Assembly (NCBI GenBank): GCA_030247675.1
Contig: JAOTRX010000002.1
Coordinates: 186,001 to 250,000 of the forward strand
Reading direction: 5' to 3'
Source: Desulforhopalus sp.
Lineage (GTDB): Bacteria > Desulfobacterota > Desulfobulbia > Desulfobulbales > Desulfocapsaceae
DNA: 64,000 nt
The translations under genes and the position numbers were made by a program. Below, piece by piece: positions 27,079 to 36,460 of the stretch (positions are counted from its first letter, which is position 1; each line of letters begins with the position of its first letter). The notes below the pieces were generated by a model. It was not told the DNA's origin, ran no database searches, and was given only the letters and a program-made list of their open reading frames with translations.

Positions 27079-28863
27079 ATGGAATCGATGGGAAGTTTGC
27101 GCCGGACGCATTTTTGTAATGATCTCGGCATCAAGGATGTTGGCGAGCAGGTAACCTTGATGGGCTGGGTGCTCCGTCGGCGCGACCATGGCGGGGTAAT
27201 TTTTATTGATCTGCGCGATCGCCGGGGGATTACCCAGGTGGTTTTCAACCCCGAGATCAATCCCGAGGTTCACGCCAAGGCACATCAGATTCGTAGTGAG
27301 TGGGTTATCGCCGTGCGGGGCAAGGTGGAGGCAAGGCCTGGGGATATGGCCAATCCGAAGCTTGCCACGGGAACAATCGAGGTTCTAGCCGGTGAACTCC
27401 GCCTCTTAAACAGCAGCGAGACCCCGCCCTTTCCCCTTGATGAAGATGTCGAGGTTTCGGACAACCTGCGTCTCCAGTACCGCTATCTCGATCTGCGGCG
27501 CCCGGAGATGGCTGCCAATCTGGTTACCCGCCACAAGGCGGTGATGACCGTCCGTAACTATCTCAACGATAATGGCTTCCTCGATATCGAGACGCCGATG
27601 CTGACCCGCTCGACCCCGGAAGGGGCGCGTGACTACCTCGTGCCGAGCCGGGTTAATGCCGGGAAATTCTATGCCCTGCCCCAGTCACCCCAGTTATTTA
27701 AACAGCTGCTGATGATTGCCGGTATGGACCGTTACTACCAGATCGTCAAGTGCTTTCGCGATGAGGACCTGCGCGCCGACCGCCAACCGGAATTTACCCA
27801 GATCGATATGGAGCTCAGCTTCGTCGACGAGGAGGAGATCATGGCGATCAACGAGGGCATGATCGCCGCTGTGTTCAAGGACACCCTGGGCATCGACCTT
27901 GCCCCGCCGTTCCCCCGCCTCACCTTTGCCGAGGCGATGAACCGTTTCGGTACCGACCGGCCGGATGTGCGGTTTGGTATGGAGCTGGTCGACCTGACCC
28001 CGATCGCAGCCGGCTGCGGTTTCAAGGTCTTCCGCGATACTGCCGACCGCGGTGGCACGGTACGGGCGATCAATGCCAAGGGCTGCGCTGAATTGTCGAG
28101 AAAGGAGATTGACGGGCTTACCGAGTTCGTCGCTCAGTTCGGCGCCAAGGGCCTGGCCTATGTGAAGATGAAGGCCGGTGGCGAGTGGCAGTCGCCGATT
28201 GGCAAGTTCTTTACCGAGGAAGAGCGGACGGCAATCGCCACCGCCATGGACGCGGTCGAGGGGGATCTGCTGTTTTTTGGTGCCGACTCCGCCAAGGTGG
28301 TCTTCCAGGTACTCTCCGAGCTGCGCGTCGAGCTGGCCAGGCGTCTGAATCTCCTGAAAAAAGACGATTTCCGTTTCACCTGGGTCACCGACTTTCCGCT
28401 CATGGAGTACGATGACAAGGAAAAACGCTATCAGGCCCTGCATCACCCCTTTACCTCGCCAAAGGAAGAGGACATCGCCAAGCTGGACAGTGATCCGGCA
28501 GCGGTACTCAGCCGGGCCTACGACCTGGTACTGAACGGCACCGAGATCGGTGGTGGCTCCATCCGTATCCATCAGAAGAGCCTGCAGGCCAAGGTGCTGG
28601 CAGTTCTCGGTATCGGTGCCGAGGAGGCCAATGAAAAATTCGGCTTTCTCCTCCGTGCTCTTGAGCTCGGAGCCCCACCGCACGGTGGCTTGGCCTTCGG
28701 ACTGGACCGTTTGTTGATGATCATCACCGGCAGCGACTCTATTCGCAGCGTCATTGCCTTCCCGAAAACCCAGAAGGCCACCTGCCCGCTCACCGATGCC
28801 CCGGCCTCGGTTGCCAGAAAACAACTCACCGAGTTGCATATCCGTCCCGACTGGAAAGAGTAA
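27079..28863 (+). CDS. aspS: Aspartyl-tRNA synthetase, probably Asp/Asn type
   Basis: Charges tRNA-Asp. The 594-residue bacterial form has an OB-fold anticodon domain ([20 protein letters not shown]), motif 2 ([20 protein letters not shown]), an inserted GAD domain near 280-410, and motif 3 ([12 protein letters not shown]) followed by the bacterial tail [15 protein letters not shown]. His37 in RRRDHGG sits where non-discriminating AspRS enzymes, such as that of Pseudomonas aeruginosa, have His and discriminating ones have Leu. It may therefore also mischarge tRNA-Asn. The start is ATG 27079 or 27088, with no good ribosome site at either. Confidence 0.95.
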   Translation: MESMGSLRRTHFCNDLGIKDVGEQVTLMGWVLRRRDHGGVIFIDLRDRRGITQVVFNPEINPEVHAKAHQIRSEWVIAVRGKVEARPGDMANPKLATGTIEVLAGELRLLNSSETPPFPLDEDVEVSDNLRLQYRYLDLRRPEMAANLVTRHKAVMTVRNYLNDNGFLDIETPMLTRSTPEGARDYLVPSRVNAGKFYALPQSPQLFKQLLMIAGMDRYYQIVKCFRDEDLRADRQPEFTQIDMELSFVDEEEIMAINEGMIAAVFKDTLGIDLAPPFPRLTFAEAMNRFGTDRPDVRFGMELVDLTPIAAGCGFKVFRDTADRGGTVRAINAKGCAELSRKEIDGLTEFVAQFGAKGLAYVKMKAGGEWQSPIGKFFTEEERTAIATAMDAVEGDLLFFGADSAKVVFQVLSELRVELARRLNLLKKDDFRFTWVTDFPLMEYDDKEKRYQALHHPFTSPKEEDIAKLDSDPAAVLSRAYDLVLNGTEIGGGSIRIHQKSLQAKVLAVLGIGAEEANEKFGFLLRALELGAPPHGGLAFGLDRLLMIITGSDSIRSVIAFPKTQKATCPLTDAPASVARKQLTELHIRPDWKE

Positions 28864-28878
28864 GACCCGATTTACTCC

Positions 28879-28910
28879 CCTCCTGAAAAACCCCTCGGTT
28901 TTTCAGGAGG
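28879..28910. terminator. Bidirectional terminator between aspS and the export operon
   Basis: CCTCCTGAAAAA (28879-28890) and TTTTTCAGGAGG (28899-28910) form a perfect 12-base stem with an eight-base loop. A/T runs at the loop side supply T-rich flanks in both directions. It separates convergent genes and overlaps the stop codon of the minus-strand permease. Confidence 0.75.
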
Positions 28911-30081
28911 TTCCACCATCACCTTCAATCTTATTGTTTCGTCTTCTTCGCAGCAGCCACCAGGCGAGAGCGCCATACAGAACAGCACAAAGCCAGAGTT
29001 GATACCAAAGAGGCAGAATATCGGAAAATTCGGCCCCCATTTGGTTTAAGGCAAGGAATGCCTTAATGGCCGGGATGACCGGAACCAGCTGGCTTGCCGC
29101 GACAATCGGCGCGGGGATGGCGGAGAGCGGCCAGATAAAGCCGGAGGCGAAGATAAGCGGCAGGGAGCTGATAAGCACCAGCAGAGTGGTGAGCTCGCGC
29201 CGCGGCATGAGTGATCCCATGCAGACCCCAAGAAAGGTGGCACTGAGCAGGAAGGGCAGCAGGAGGAGATGAAGCTCGGCCAGCCCAGCCAGCCTGGGAA
29301 TCTGGTAATAGGTGAAACAGACGGCGAAATAGTACATAAAGAGCAGCCAGTAGATGGCGACAAAGAATCCGGTGCGTACGGCGAGAAGCCGCAGTGGCGC
29401 AACCCTTTGCCAGTAGCCCTCCTGGCCTGCGCCTTGTTGCTCATTCTGTCCGCCGCCGAGAATGCCAAGGCCCATGATCAGCGTCTGATGGAGGATAAGA
29501 ATAAAAACCGCCGGGATGACGTAGTTGACATAGCCCATAGTCGGATTGAAGACCGGCACGAGGTTGAGCTTTGCGCCGCTCAGCCGTTCCGTTGCCAGGG
29601 ACGGTGGCTGGCCGGACATGATCATTCTATGTACTTTCACCTCCGCCGCCAGGGTGCCGCCGGCGCCGGCCATCCCCTCCAATACCGTGCCGTAGATCAA
29701 AAAGTAGCTGGCATCACCGGCAAAGGCGAGGGTCGGACGACGGCCCTGCAGGAGGTCCCGGTAAAAATTCTCCGGGATCACCAGGATCCCTGAAAGTTTG
29801 CGGCTCAAGAATATTTCCTCTGCCTCATCCAGGCTGTGGGCCCGTGCGCTCAAACGAACCTGGGGCGTGGCATCGACCATCAGCTCCAGGCGCCTGCTCA
29901 GCTGGCTGTTGTCGAGATTGACGACGACCACCTCCTGATTTCTTGGGACCTGCTGGATGTAAGGCAGTGGATAGAGAAATGAATAGAGCAGTACTCCGCC
30001 GATCACCGTCAAGAGGATGGCCGAATTGGTGAAGACGGCCTGCCATTCATGCCTCAGGGTATCCCACCAAGTCATGTACAT
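28903..30081 (-). CDS. ABC-2 type permease (second of a pair)
   Basis: A 392-residue inner-membrane protein of the YhhJ-like ABC-2 family. A first helix near 20-38 precedes a large extracytoplasmic part (about 45-175). At least five more helices follow (about 185-215, 240-265, 275-297, 305-328, 360-385), with a short RRRRNNK tail. Its start overlaps the end of the other permease by ten bases. The two probably form a heterodimer that exports a substrate with HlyD and TolC. No ATPase gene is in the operon. Confidence 0.88.
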   Translation of the reverse strand: MYMTWWDTLRHEWQAVFTNSAILLTVIGGVLLYSFLYPLPYIQQVPRNQEVVVVNLDNSQLSRRLELMVDATPQVRLSARAHSLDEAEEIFLSRKLSGILVIPENFYRDLLQGRRPTLAFAGDASYFLIYGTVLEGMAGAGGTLAAEVKVHRMIMSGQPPSLATERLSGAKLNLVPVFNPTMGYVNYVIPAVFILILHQTLIMGLGILGGGQNEQQGAGQEGYWQRVAPLRLLAVRTGFFVAIYWLLFMYYFAVCFTYYQIPRLAGLAELHLLLLPFLLSATFLGVCMGSLMPRRELTTLLVLISSLPLIFASGFIWPLSAIPAPIVAASQLVPVIPAIKAFLALNQMGAEFSDILPLWYQLWLCAVLYGALAWWLLRRRRNNKIEGDGGTS

Positions 30082-31241
30082 GGAGTGTCCTTGGTGGGGG
30101 GTACGGCCAACCGTCCGGCCCGGTAGATGGAAAACAACAGAGGCAGGATAAACAGTGCAAGAACAGTCAGTTGAGGGAGGGCCGATGTCAGCGACGCGCC
30201 GTAGTTCACCTGTCCGAATTGGACCTCGATATAGTGGTTTATCGGCAGCAAGCTGCGCCAGATTTTCGCCCAGAGGCTCATATCGGTAACCGGGAAGGTT
30301 ATCCCCATAAAGGCAAGCCCGGGGGCGGCGTAGGCGGCAGCAAGACTGAGCCCTCTTGTCGCATCGAGGGTGATGAAAAAGAACACCGAGGCGGCGGACA
30401 GGCTGGCACAGACCGTCAGTAACTGGGCAAAAGCAAGCAGTGGCCAGCTGCCATGCATCGGCCAGCCTTGCTGAATGTACATAAACCAGAGAAAGAGCAG
30501 GCCGTGCAGCCAGAAAAGGAGGGCCAGCGGTAAGAGTTTAGAGAAAAAAGCGGCAACCGGGGAAGTACCCAGCCATTGTCTCATTCCTTGGCGGCGTTGT
30601 TCGCCGGCCAGAGAAAGGACGGTTGCAGCGACCATCAGAATCTGCCAGGCCGCGGGCAACATCGCCGCAACCAGAAACTGTGCATAGTCGGTATTGATAT
30701 TGAAAAGCGGCGTGGCTTGGGTGCCGACCGGTAGGGCAGTGGCCAGAGCCAGGTCAAATATCGGTGGGCCGACCGCCAGGTTTGTTCTCATCTCGACCTT
30801 GGTGACGAAGGTTGCCTGTGCCTGCAGGAGAGCGGCGTTGACAATCCTGCCGATCAGAAGAAACTGGCTGTTGACAAAGGCACTTACCTGAGGCGGATGG
30901 CCAAGGATTGTCATCTTTTCGAAATCCGCGGGGATAATAATCATGGCGTACATCTTGCCGGCCCGAAGGGCGGCAGCGCCCTGCTGCGGATCGCTAAAAC
31001 CGGTATCGACTGCCAGGGATGGACTGCCATCGTAGTGGCGGACAAGGGCCCTCGACATGGCACTGTGGTCGAGATCGACAATGGCGATGGGCAGATCCCT
31101 GGCGATCCCCGCCGACATAATGGCCCAGAGCAGAAAGAACAACAGGAGAGGGATCCAGGTCACCAGGCTAAGCAGCCAGGGGTCGCTGAGTAAGGCCTGC
31201 CATTCCCTGCTAATCAGCCTTGCAAAAGGCTGATCGGTCAT
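30072..31241 (-). CDS. ABC-2 type permease (first of a pair)
   Basis: A 389-residue paralogue of the neighbouring permease with the same plan: an N-terminal helix near 25-45, a large outer domain with AIVDLDHSAMSRALV and GKMYAMIIIPADFE, then a cluster of helices from about residue 190. Its start overlaps the HlyD stop by four bases (ATGA). Family members work with a separate or fused nucleotide-binding protein. None is encoded here, so it must come from elsewhere or the pair works differently. Confidence 0.88.
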   Translation of the reverse strand: MTDQPFARLISREWQALLSDPWLLSLVTWIPLLLFFLLWAIMSAGIARDLPIAIVDLDHSAMSRALVRHYDGSPSLAVDTGFSDPQQGAAALRAGKMYAMIIIPADFEKMTILGHPPQVSAFVNSQFLLIGRIVNAALLQAQATFVTKVEMRTNLAVGPPIFDLALATALPVGTQATPLFNINTDYAQFLVAAMLPAAWQILMVAATVLSLAGEQRRQGMRQWLGTSPVAAFFSKLLPLALLFWLHGLLFLWFMYIQQGWPMHGSWPLLAFAQLLTVCASLSAASVFFFITLDATRGLSLAAAYAAPGLAFMGITFPVTDMSLWAKIWRSLLPINHYIEVQFGQVNYGASLTSALPQLTVLALFILPLLFSIYRAGRLAVPPTKDTPCT

Positions 31242-32215
31242 TGCTGCACCAGGACGCTCATCCCTGCCCGCAAGCCGTCTATGGGTTGCAAGGGCCTTGC
31301 TTCAATTTCGAAGCTGCGCATGTCAAAGCCCTTATCGCCAGTAGTCGACCGCCAGGTGGCAAAATCGCCCATAACCGCAATATGGCTGACGCGAAAAGCG
31401 TGACGGGAATTATTCAGGGCCGGGATGATAACGGAAAATTCATGGCCTTTCTGGAATTCCGCCAGGCGATCTTCCCGGACATGAAAGATTGCCCAGGCAT
31501 CATTCATATCCATAACCGTGACCACGGGAAATCCCTGCGGTGCCAACTCGCCGCTCTGTAGGAGAATCTGGCTGATTTCACCGTCATACCGGCTTTCAAT
31601 CCGTGTTTCCGAGGCATAGGCCTCGACCTCGGCCACCGCTCCGGCCGCCATTTGAACCTTACCCTGGGCAGCTCTTTTATCTTCGGCGCGGGCACCTTCT
31701 TCCGCCAACTTGTAGTTCTGGTAGGCGGCGTCGGCCGCATGACTGGCCGCCTGGAAGTGGGTTGCGGCCTCGTCCCGTTTTTGTTCGGCAACAACGCCGT
31801 CGCGATACAGGTTGTTTATGCGCAGAAAGGTCTTTTCCGCCAGCCCGGCGGCTGCCTTGGCCTGTTGCCATTGGTCTTTGGCGGCGGCGATCTGCTGTTT
31901 TCTGGCTCCGGAACTCACCCCTTCGGCTACTGCCTGGGCGGTATCCTGGCCGGCCATTGCCTGGGCCAGCTTGGCATCGATCTCCGGGCTCTGGATGGTG
32001 AAAATCAACTGGCCCTGTTGAACTTGGTCGCCTTTTTTGACCAAAACCTCATTGATCCGCCCGGCCACCTTGGAACTGATATTGTACTGTTGTGCCTCAA
32101 TCTGACCCTGTAACTTCGTGGGCTTGGGTTGGTAGGCGAGCCAGGATGAGTAGCCGAGCCAGGAAACACCGGCAAGAACAACGGCGACGATCAGCAAGAT
32201 TTTCAGAGAACGCAT
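31238..32215 (-). CDS. HlyD/EmrA-family periplasmic adaptor
   Basis: A 325-residue membrane fusion protein. One N-terminal helix (about 5-27) anchors it in the inner membrane. A lipoyl half follows (NISSKVAGRINEVLVKKGDQ), then a long Ala/Gln-rich coiled-coil hairpin (about 75-195) and a beta-barrel region near 205-290. It links the two permeases to the TolC-like protein 20 bases upstream. YhiI of E. coli is the closest type I recall. Confidence 0.9.
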   Translation of the reverse strand: MRSLKILLIVAVVLAGVSWLGYSSWLAYQPKPTKLQGQIEAQQYNISSKVAGRINEVLVKKGDQVQQGQLIFTIQSPEIDAKLAQAMAGQDTAQAVAEGVSSGARKQQIAAAKDQWQQAKAAAGLAEKTFLRINNLYRDGVVAEQKRDEAATHFQAASHAADAAYQNYKLAEEGARAEDKRAAQGKVQMAAGAVAEVEAYASETRIESRYDGEISQILLQSGELAPQGFPVVTVMDMNDAWAIFHVREDRLAEFQKGHEFSVIIPALNNSRHAFRVSHIAVMGDFATWRSTTGDKGFDMRSFEIEARPLQPIDGLRAGMSVLVQQ

Positions 32216-32235
32216 GAAGGTACCTCTTTTCCCAT

Positions 32236-33666
32236 TTATAGGGCTTGGGATAACTGATAACTAAAGAATGTTTCCATCTGGCCGCTGAGAGCAAGGAGTT
32301 TTGCCAGGGCGATGACGTACCTGTAAACGCTGGCTGCGCGCTGGATCTTGATCCCGGCGAGAAAGGTTTCGGCATCGACCACATCAAGTGACGTGGCCAG
32401 ACCCTGCTGAAAAGACTTGCTGCGCAGGCTGACCGTCTCTTCGGCCAGGGTAAGGCTTGAGCCCAGGCCCTGGTATTCTTCAACAGCCTGTTCGGCCTGG
32501 CGGTAGGTCTTCTCCACCAGCACGGCAAGATCGCTTTCCGCCTGACTTTGCAGGTGTTCGAGTTGGCGAATGGCGCTTTTCGCTGCCTTGAGGTTGCCGG
32601 AACGTCCAGATCGTTCGAGGATGGGAATTTTCAGGCCGATACCGACAACCCAATCGGGCAGAATTTTGCCCGCCAGGTCATCTTCCTCATAGAGACTGTA
32701 ATTTCCGAAGAGGGCAACTGTCGGATAATATTTGCCTTCCTCAACTGTCGCCAAGCCTGCTGCCTGGTGTTGTTTGGCCTTGAGGACCGCCAGGCCGGGC
32801 GAATCGCTGAGGGTCTGTTCTAGAAAGGTTGCTAGCGGCGGCAACGTGCACTGAACAAACAGGGCATCGGTCGGGATAACCGGTTCGCTGCTCTTTAGCA
32901 ATCTGGTGAGCGCGATCACGGCTATCTCCAGATCTCTACGGGCTTTGCGGTGTTCAACCTTCGCCTTGTCGTAGGCGGCCTCCGCCTGAATACGTTCAAC
33001 CTTGGCTATCTGCCCCTGCTGCTCCAGGAGAAGGGCATGGTCAAAATGCTGTTTCAGGCCGTGTTCAAGCTCGCCTTTGGTATTGGCCACCAGGCGTGCC
33101 AGAACGGCGCCGAAGTACTGCCGGGTGGCATTTTCAAACTGCTCCTGACGGCTCATGTTGAGCTTTTCCCCGGCTTCCTTTTCCTGGCCTGCGGCGATGT
33201 CCTGGGCGGCATCGATTCGTCCGCCGGCATAAATGGGCCAGGAGCCGCTGACTCTGCTGGAACGGTTGTTACGTTCGGCGATTGTCGAGGTGAAGGCCTC
33301 ATTGAGAGCCGAACCGGACAGACCATAGCTTCGTCCCATCCCTTCAAGCAGCGGAGCAAGACGGTTGCCGGCCGGCATACTCTCAAGGATATCGTTAGGC
33401 GAGAGGGTCACCTCGTCATTGAGGCGCATATAGTTTGCCGACACCGCAATCTCCGGCATATAGAGATCTTGGGCCGCATCTTTTTTATGCCTGGCTTGAT
33501 CAAGGTTTTCCCGTGCGGCCGCCAGGGTATCATTTTCTTTGGCAATCTTCTGCCAGGCCTCGGCAAAACCGATGGCGGTTTCTCCAGCACTGGCCGGGAA
33601 TGGCTGGTGATTGAGCATGCCTGCTAACAGGAGGCAGATGGAAAGGATTCTTAATAGTTTCTTCAA
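32236..33666 (-). CDS. TolC-family outer membrane efflux protein
   Basis: A 476-residue protein with a signal peptide of about 27 residues ending near FPASAGE. Two long helical repeats rich in Ala, Gln and Glu follow, the usual outer membrane factor plan (first about 35-245, second about 255-460). It heads the operon with HlyD and two permeases. In principle it could also serve a type I secretion system for the RTX protein, but it is 10 kb away and in a complete operon of its own. Confidence 0.9.
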   Translation of the reverse strand: MKKLLRILSICLLLAGMLNHQPFPASAGETAIGFAEAWQKIAKENDTLAAARENLDQARHKKDAAQDLYMPEIAVSANYMRLNDEVTLSPNDILESMPAGNRLAPLLEGMGRSYGLSGSALNEAFTSTIAERNNRSSRVSGSWPIYAGGRIDAAQDIAAGQEKEAGEKLNMSRQEQFENATRQYFGAVLARLVANTKGELEHGLKQHFDHALLLEQQGQIAKVERIQAEAAYDKAKVEHRKARRDLEIAVIALTRLLKSSEPVIPTDALFVQCTLPPLATFLEQTLSDSPGLAVLKAKQHQAAGLATVEEGKYYPTVALFGNYSLYEEDDLAGKILPDWVVGIGLKIPILERSGRSGNLKAAKSAIRQLEHLQSQAESDLAVLVEKTYRQAEQAVEEYQGLGSSLTLAEETVSLRSKSFQQGLATSLDVVDAETFLAGIKIQRAASVYRYVIALAKLLALSGQMETFFSYQLSQAL

Positions 33667-33830
33667 GAGGTCTCCCTCGGGGGATCATTATTAGGATAAA
33701 TGCAAGATGACAGGTATTCAAACAGTTGTTTGAACGGTCGGCATTATAAGTACCAAGGGTGAAAACCGCAAGAGGAGCATGTTATTTCGCCAGGTGGTTT
33801 TACGGCCGAGATTGGAATGCCGGGAGATTG

Positions 33831-34733
33831 TTACATCCTCTTTGCCCGAAAGGTGGTCATGAAGATTCCGCCGAAGATGAGGAGGATGGCGGTGACGTGG
33901 TTTTTGGTGAGGGTCTCACCCAGGAAGATGACAGCGAGGATAGTGCTGAAGACCGGCATGAGATGAATGAAGGGCCCGGCAATATTCGCTCCCAGCATGC
34001 TTACCGCCCGATTCCAGAAGATGAAGGCAAGGACCGAGGCAAAGACCGCCACATAGACGATCGTCACCACCGTCCCGGAATTGACGACGAAGCTTTTACC
34101 GGAGGCTATTTCCAGGAGATACAAGGGCAGCAGGGCAGTCAGACCAACCATGGCAATGGCGGTTTGGTAGGCGAGGGGGTGCAGGCCCTGCGGGTACTTT
34201 TTCAGGCCAACCGAATAGAAGGCCCAGAGGCAGGAGGCAATAAATACCAAAATGTCGCCGCTGTTGAACTGCAGCTGGAGAAGGCTGGTCAATTCGCCGC
34301 GGGAGATGATCAATAAAACACCGCAAAGGGAAATGGCCACCCCAAGACACCTGCGGGGGCTGAGACGATCGCCAAATCTGGCCCATGCCACCAGGGCAAT
34401 AATGATTGGGGTGCAGGAGTTGACCAGAACGGCGTTGATCGCTGTGGTGCTGTGCATGGCCAGGTAGATGAGGCTGTTGAAGCCGGTCACTCCCAAAAGG
34501 CCCTGGGTTATGAGAAAGGTCTTATGTTGTTTGACCAATTGTCGCTGGGCGAGAAGATGGTGCATGCCGAAGCAGGCGAGGATCAGCAAGGCCAGGGCCC
34601 AGCGCCAGAAGGACAGGGCCATGGGTGGCATAACGGTGTGCATTCCCCGGCTGACAACGAAGTTGCCTGACCAAAACAGGGTGGTGAGAACAAGAAGGAG
34701 GTAGGGCATGGAGTGTATAGTCTCGAATTGCAA
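33831..34733 (-). CDS. EamA/DMT-family transporter
   Basis: A 300-residue membrane protein with about ten hydrophobic helices and two EamA repeats. The first carries TLFWSGNFVVSRGM near residue 18. The second carries CLWAFYSVGLKKY and FIFWNRAVSMLGANIAGPF. Members export amino acids or other metabolites. The substrate cannot be told from the sequence. It starts 11 bases after the AI-2E family gene, so the two are likely cotranscribed. Confidence 0.88.
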   Translation of the reverse strand: MQFETIHSMPYLLLVLTTLFWSGNFVVSRGMHTVMPPMALSFWRWALALLILACFGMHHLLAQRQLVKQHKTFLITQGLLGVTGFNSLIYLAMHSTTAINAVLVNSCTPIIIALVAWARFGDRLSPRRCLGVAISLCGVLLIISRGELTSLLQLQFNSGDILVFIASCLWAFYSVGLKKYPQGLHPLAYQTAIAMVGLTALLPLYLLEIASGKSFVVNSGTVVTIVYVAVFASVLAFIFWNRAVSMLGANIAGPFIHLMPVFSTILAVIFLGETLTKNHVTAILLIFGGIFMTTFRAKRM

Positions 34734-34744
34734 AGAAGGGAGAG

Positions 34745-35839
34745 TTAGCTCTGTCCGTTATCTTGTGGGTTTTTCAAGATAATTTCGACATGCGGCAGGT
34801 AGTTCTTAAAGGCCTCGCCGTAAATTTCCCAGATAGTGATGAACAGAGCAGCGACGATCGGTCCGAGCATTATCCCCAAAAGGCCAAACATAGTGATCCC
34901 GCCAAGGGTGCCAAACAGGACAAAAAGATCATGCATTTCCGTGTCTTTACCGACAAGGCGCGGCCGCAGGACATTGTCGAGGTTTCCGGCCACCGCGCCG
35001 CAGAGGACGGCAAGGATAACCACCCCGCCGTAGTGTCCGGTAAGGCCAAGAATAACCAGGGCCGGTAGCCAGATGATTGCCGTGCCGAAGGCCGGAATGA
35101 TCGACATGACCGCCATCACCGTGCCCCAGAAGACCGGGCCATGGATTCCGGCCAGCGCAAAGGCGATGCCGCAGATTGCCCCCTGCATAACCCCGATGAT
35201 CAGGGTGCCTTTAATCGTCGCCCTGGTAACCGAGGTAAAGCGGTGCAGCAGCTTCTGTTCGCTGTTGTCGTCAAGGGGCAGAAAATAGAGGATTTTTTGG
35301 AGGAGCAGGTCGCCCATGGAGAGAAAATAGAACATCACATAGAGCATGATGATCGTAGAAAAAATGGCGTCAATGGTCACCTTGGTAAAAGCTGAGAGCG
35401 AGTCGATGAGGAAGGTGGAGACGGTGCCGACAAGCTCTCCGGCCTTCTCGATAATGACGTCCCGGTAGGGGAGAATCTGCTCGTAGTAGGGAACTTTGGC
35501 GAGAAGTGCCGAGAGGGTTGATGGTTCTTTGATAAAACCTTGCACCCAAGGGGTTACCGACTGGCCGACGCTTATCGCCTGGGCGACTACCAAGGTAATG
35601 AGAATGGCGAGAGGGGTGAGGACGAGCAGAACGATGCCGACCACCGTCAGTATCGAGGCGAGGGTCTCCCGGCCGCGCAACTTTGCCGTGAGCCGGTGGT
35701 GCAGGGGACTGACCATCGCCGTGAAGAGGCCGGCCATAAAGATCGCCATGAGAAACTGGTGGATCATGGTGAGGAAGAGGCCGGAAATCAGTACCACCAG
35801 ACTGAGCAGGGTGACTTTGTTGATGTGGGTTTTATTCAT
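34745..35839 (-). CDS. AI-2E family transporter
   Basis: A 364-residue membrane protein of the PerM/TqsA family. It has about eight helices, with a paired hydrophobic N-terminus (about 10-45 and 60-85) and a C-terminal block with DNVLRPRLVGKDTEMHDLFV and LFGTLGGITMFGLLGIMLGP, which are family hallmarks. Some members export the autoinducer AI-2, others are Na+/H+ antiporters or have no known role, so the name is only a family label. Confidence 0.9.
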   Translation of the reverse strand: MNKTHINKVTLLSLVVLISGLFLTMIHQFLMAIFMAGLFTAMVSPLHHRLTAKLRGRETLASILTVVGIVLLVLTPLAILITLVVAQAISVGQSVTPWVQGFIKEPSTLSALLAKVPYYEQILPYRDVIIEKAGELVGTVSTFLIDSLSAFTKVTIDAIFSTIIMLYVMFYFLSMGDLLLQKILYFLPLDDNSEQKLLHRFTSVTRATIKGTLIIGVMQGAICGIAFALAGIHGPVFWGTVMAVMSIIPAFGTAIIWLPALVILGLTGHYGGVVILAVLCGAVAGNLDNVLRPRLVGKDTEMHDLFVLFGTLGGITMFGLLGIMLGPIVAALFITIWEIYGEAFKNYLPHVEIILKNPQDNGQS

Positions 35840-35899
35840 GGGGGTATCACTTTGCCGTAGAGTTGTTACTTTTGTGGCAGCCTGAGTGTGCTGGTATTG

Positions 35900-36460
35900 C
35901 TAACCGGCTTGAGTTGTAGAGCCATCCGACGGTTTCATGAGATAGAAGCCGATCATCTTGTCGGAATGGTCAAAACTCTGGGTATCGATGAATTCGCCGG
36001 TGATGATTTTGTCTGCTGCCTTTTTGACGATGAATTCTTTGTACACCTTTGATTCTTTAGCATCATCGAGAATGAACGAAGCTTTCAGCTTTTGGCCGGG
36101 AGTGATGTTTTTGACCGCGTGAATGGACATTTGCAAACCGGTCCGTGAGAGATCGAGGATTTTGATAGGATGTTTTCGATCCTCAATATCGAACAGTGTG
36201 CCGGTAAGGAGAACTTTTTTTCTGTAAAATTTCCGTCGCTCCAATTGGATTGCAAAGACATTGCCATTGGTACAGTTGTATTCAAGGCAATCTTGACAGC
36301 TTATATGGCCGCAATCGCAGGCGCTGCATTTTAATCTTAAGGTGATTTGGGCAGTTTTCCGAGCAGTTAAGTAGGGAGTAGTATCAATGTTCTTACTTTT
36401 CCCACAGCGTGGACAGACGATGGTAACCCGATTGTTTTCGCCAATATTTACTTTTTGCAT
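35900..36460 (-). CDS. PilZ-domain protein with N-terminal Cys-rich zinc-ribbon region
   Basis: A 186-residue candidate cyclic-di-GMP receptor. The PilZ motifs are ERRKFYRKK (Arg76 and Arg80) and DLSRTGLQM (Asp103, Ser105, Gly108). Before them lies a Cys-rich region (Cys16, 19, 45, 48, 50, 55, 58, 63) that could bind zinc. The ATG overlaps the end of lutC by 13 bases. Its AGGAGG lies inside lutC, so it is coupled to the lactate operon. What it controls is not visible. Confidence 0.85.
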   Translation of the reverse strand: MQKVNIGENNRVTIVCPRCGKSKNIDTTPYLTARKTAQITLRLKCSACDCGHISCQDCLEYNCTNGNVFAIQLERRKFYRKKVLLTGTLFDIEDRKHPIKILDLSRTGLQMSIHAVKNITPGQKLKASFILDDAKESKVYKEFIVKKAADKIITGEFIDTQSFDHSDKMIGFYLMKPSDGSTTQAG

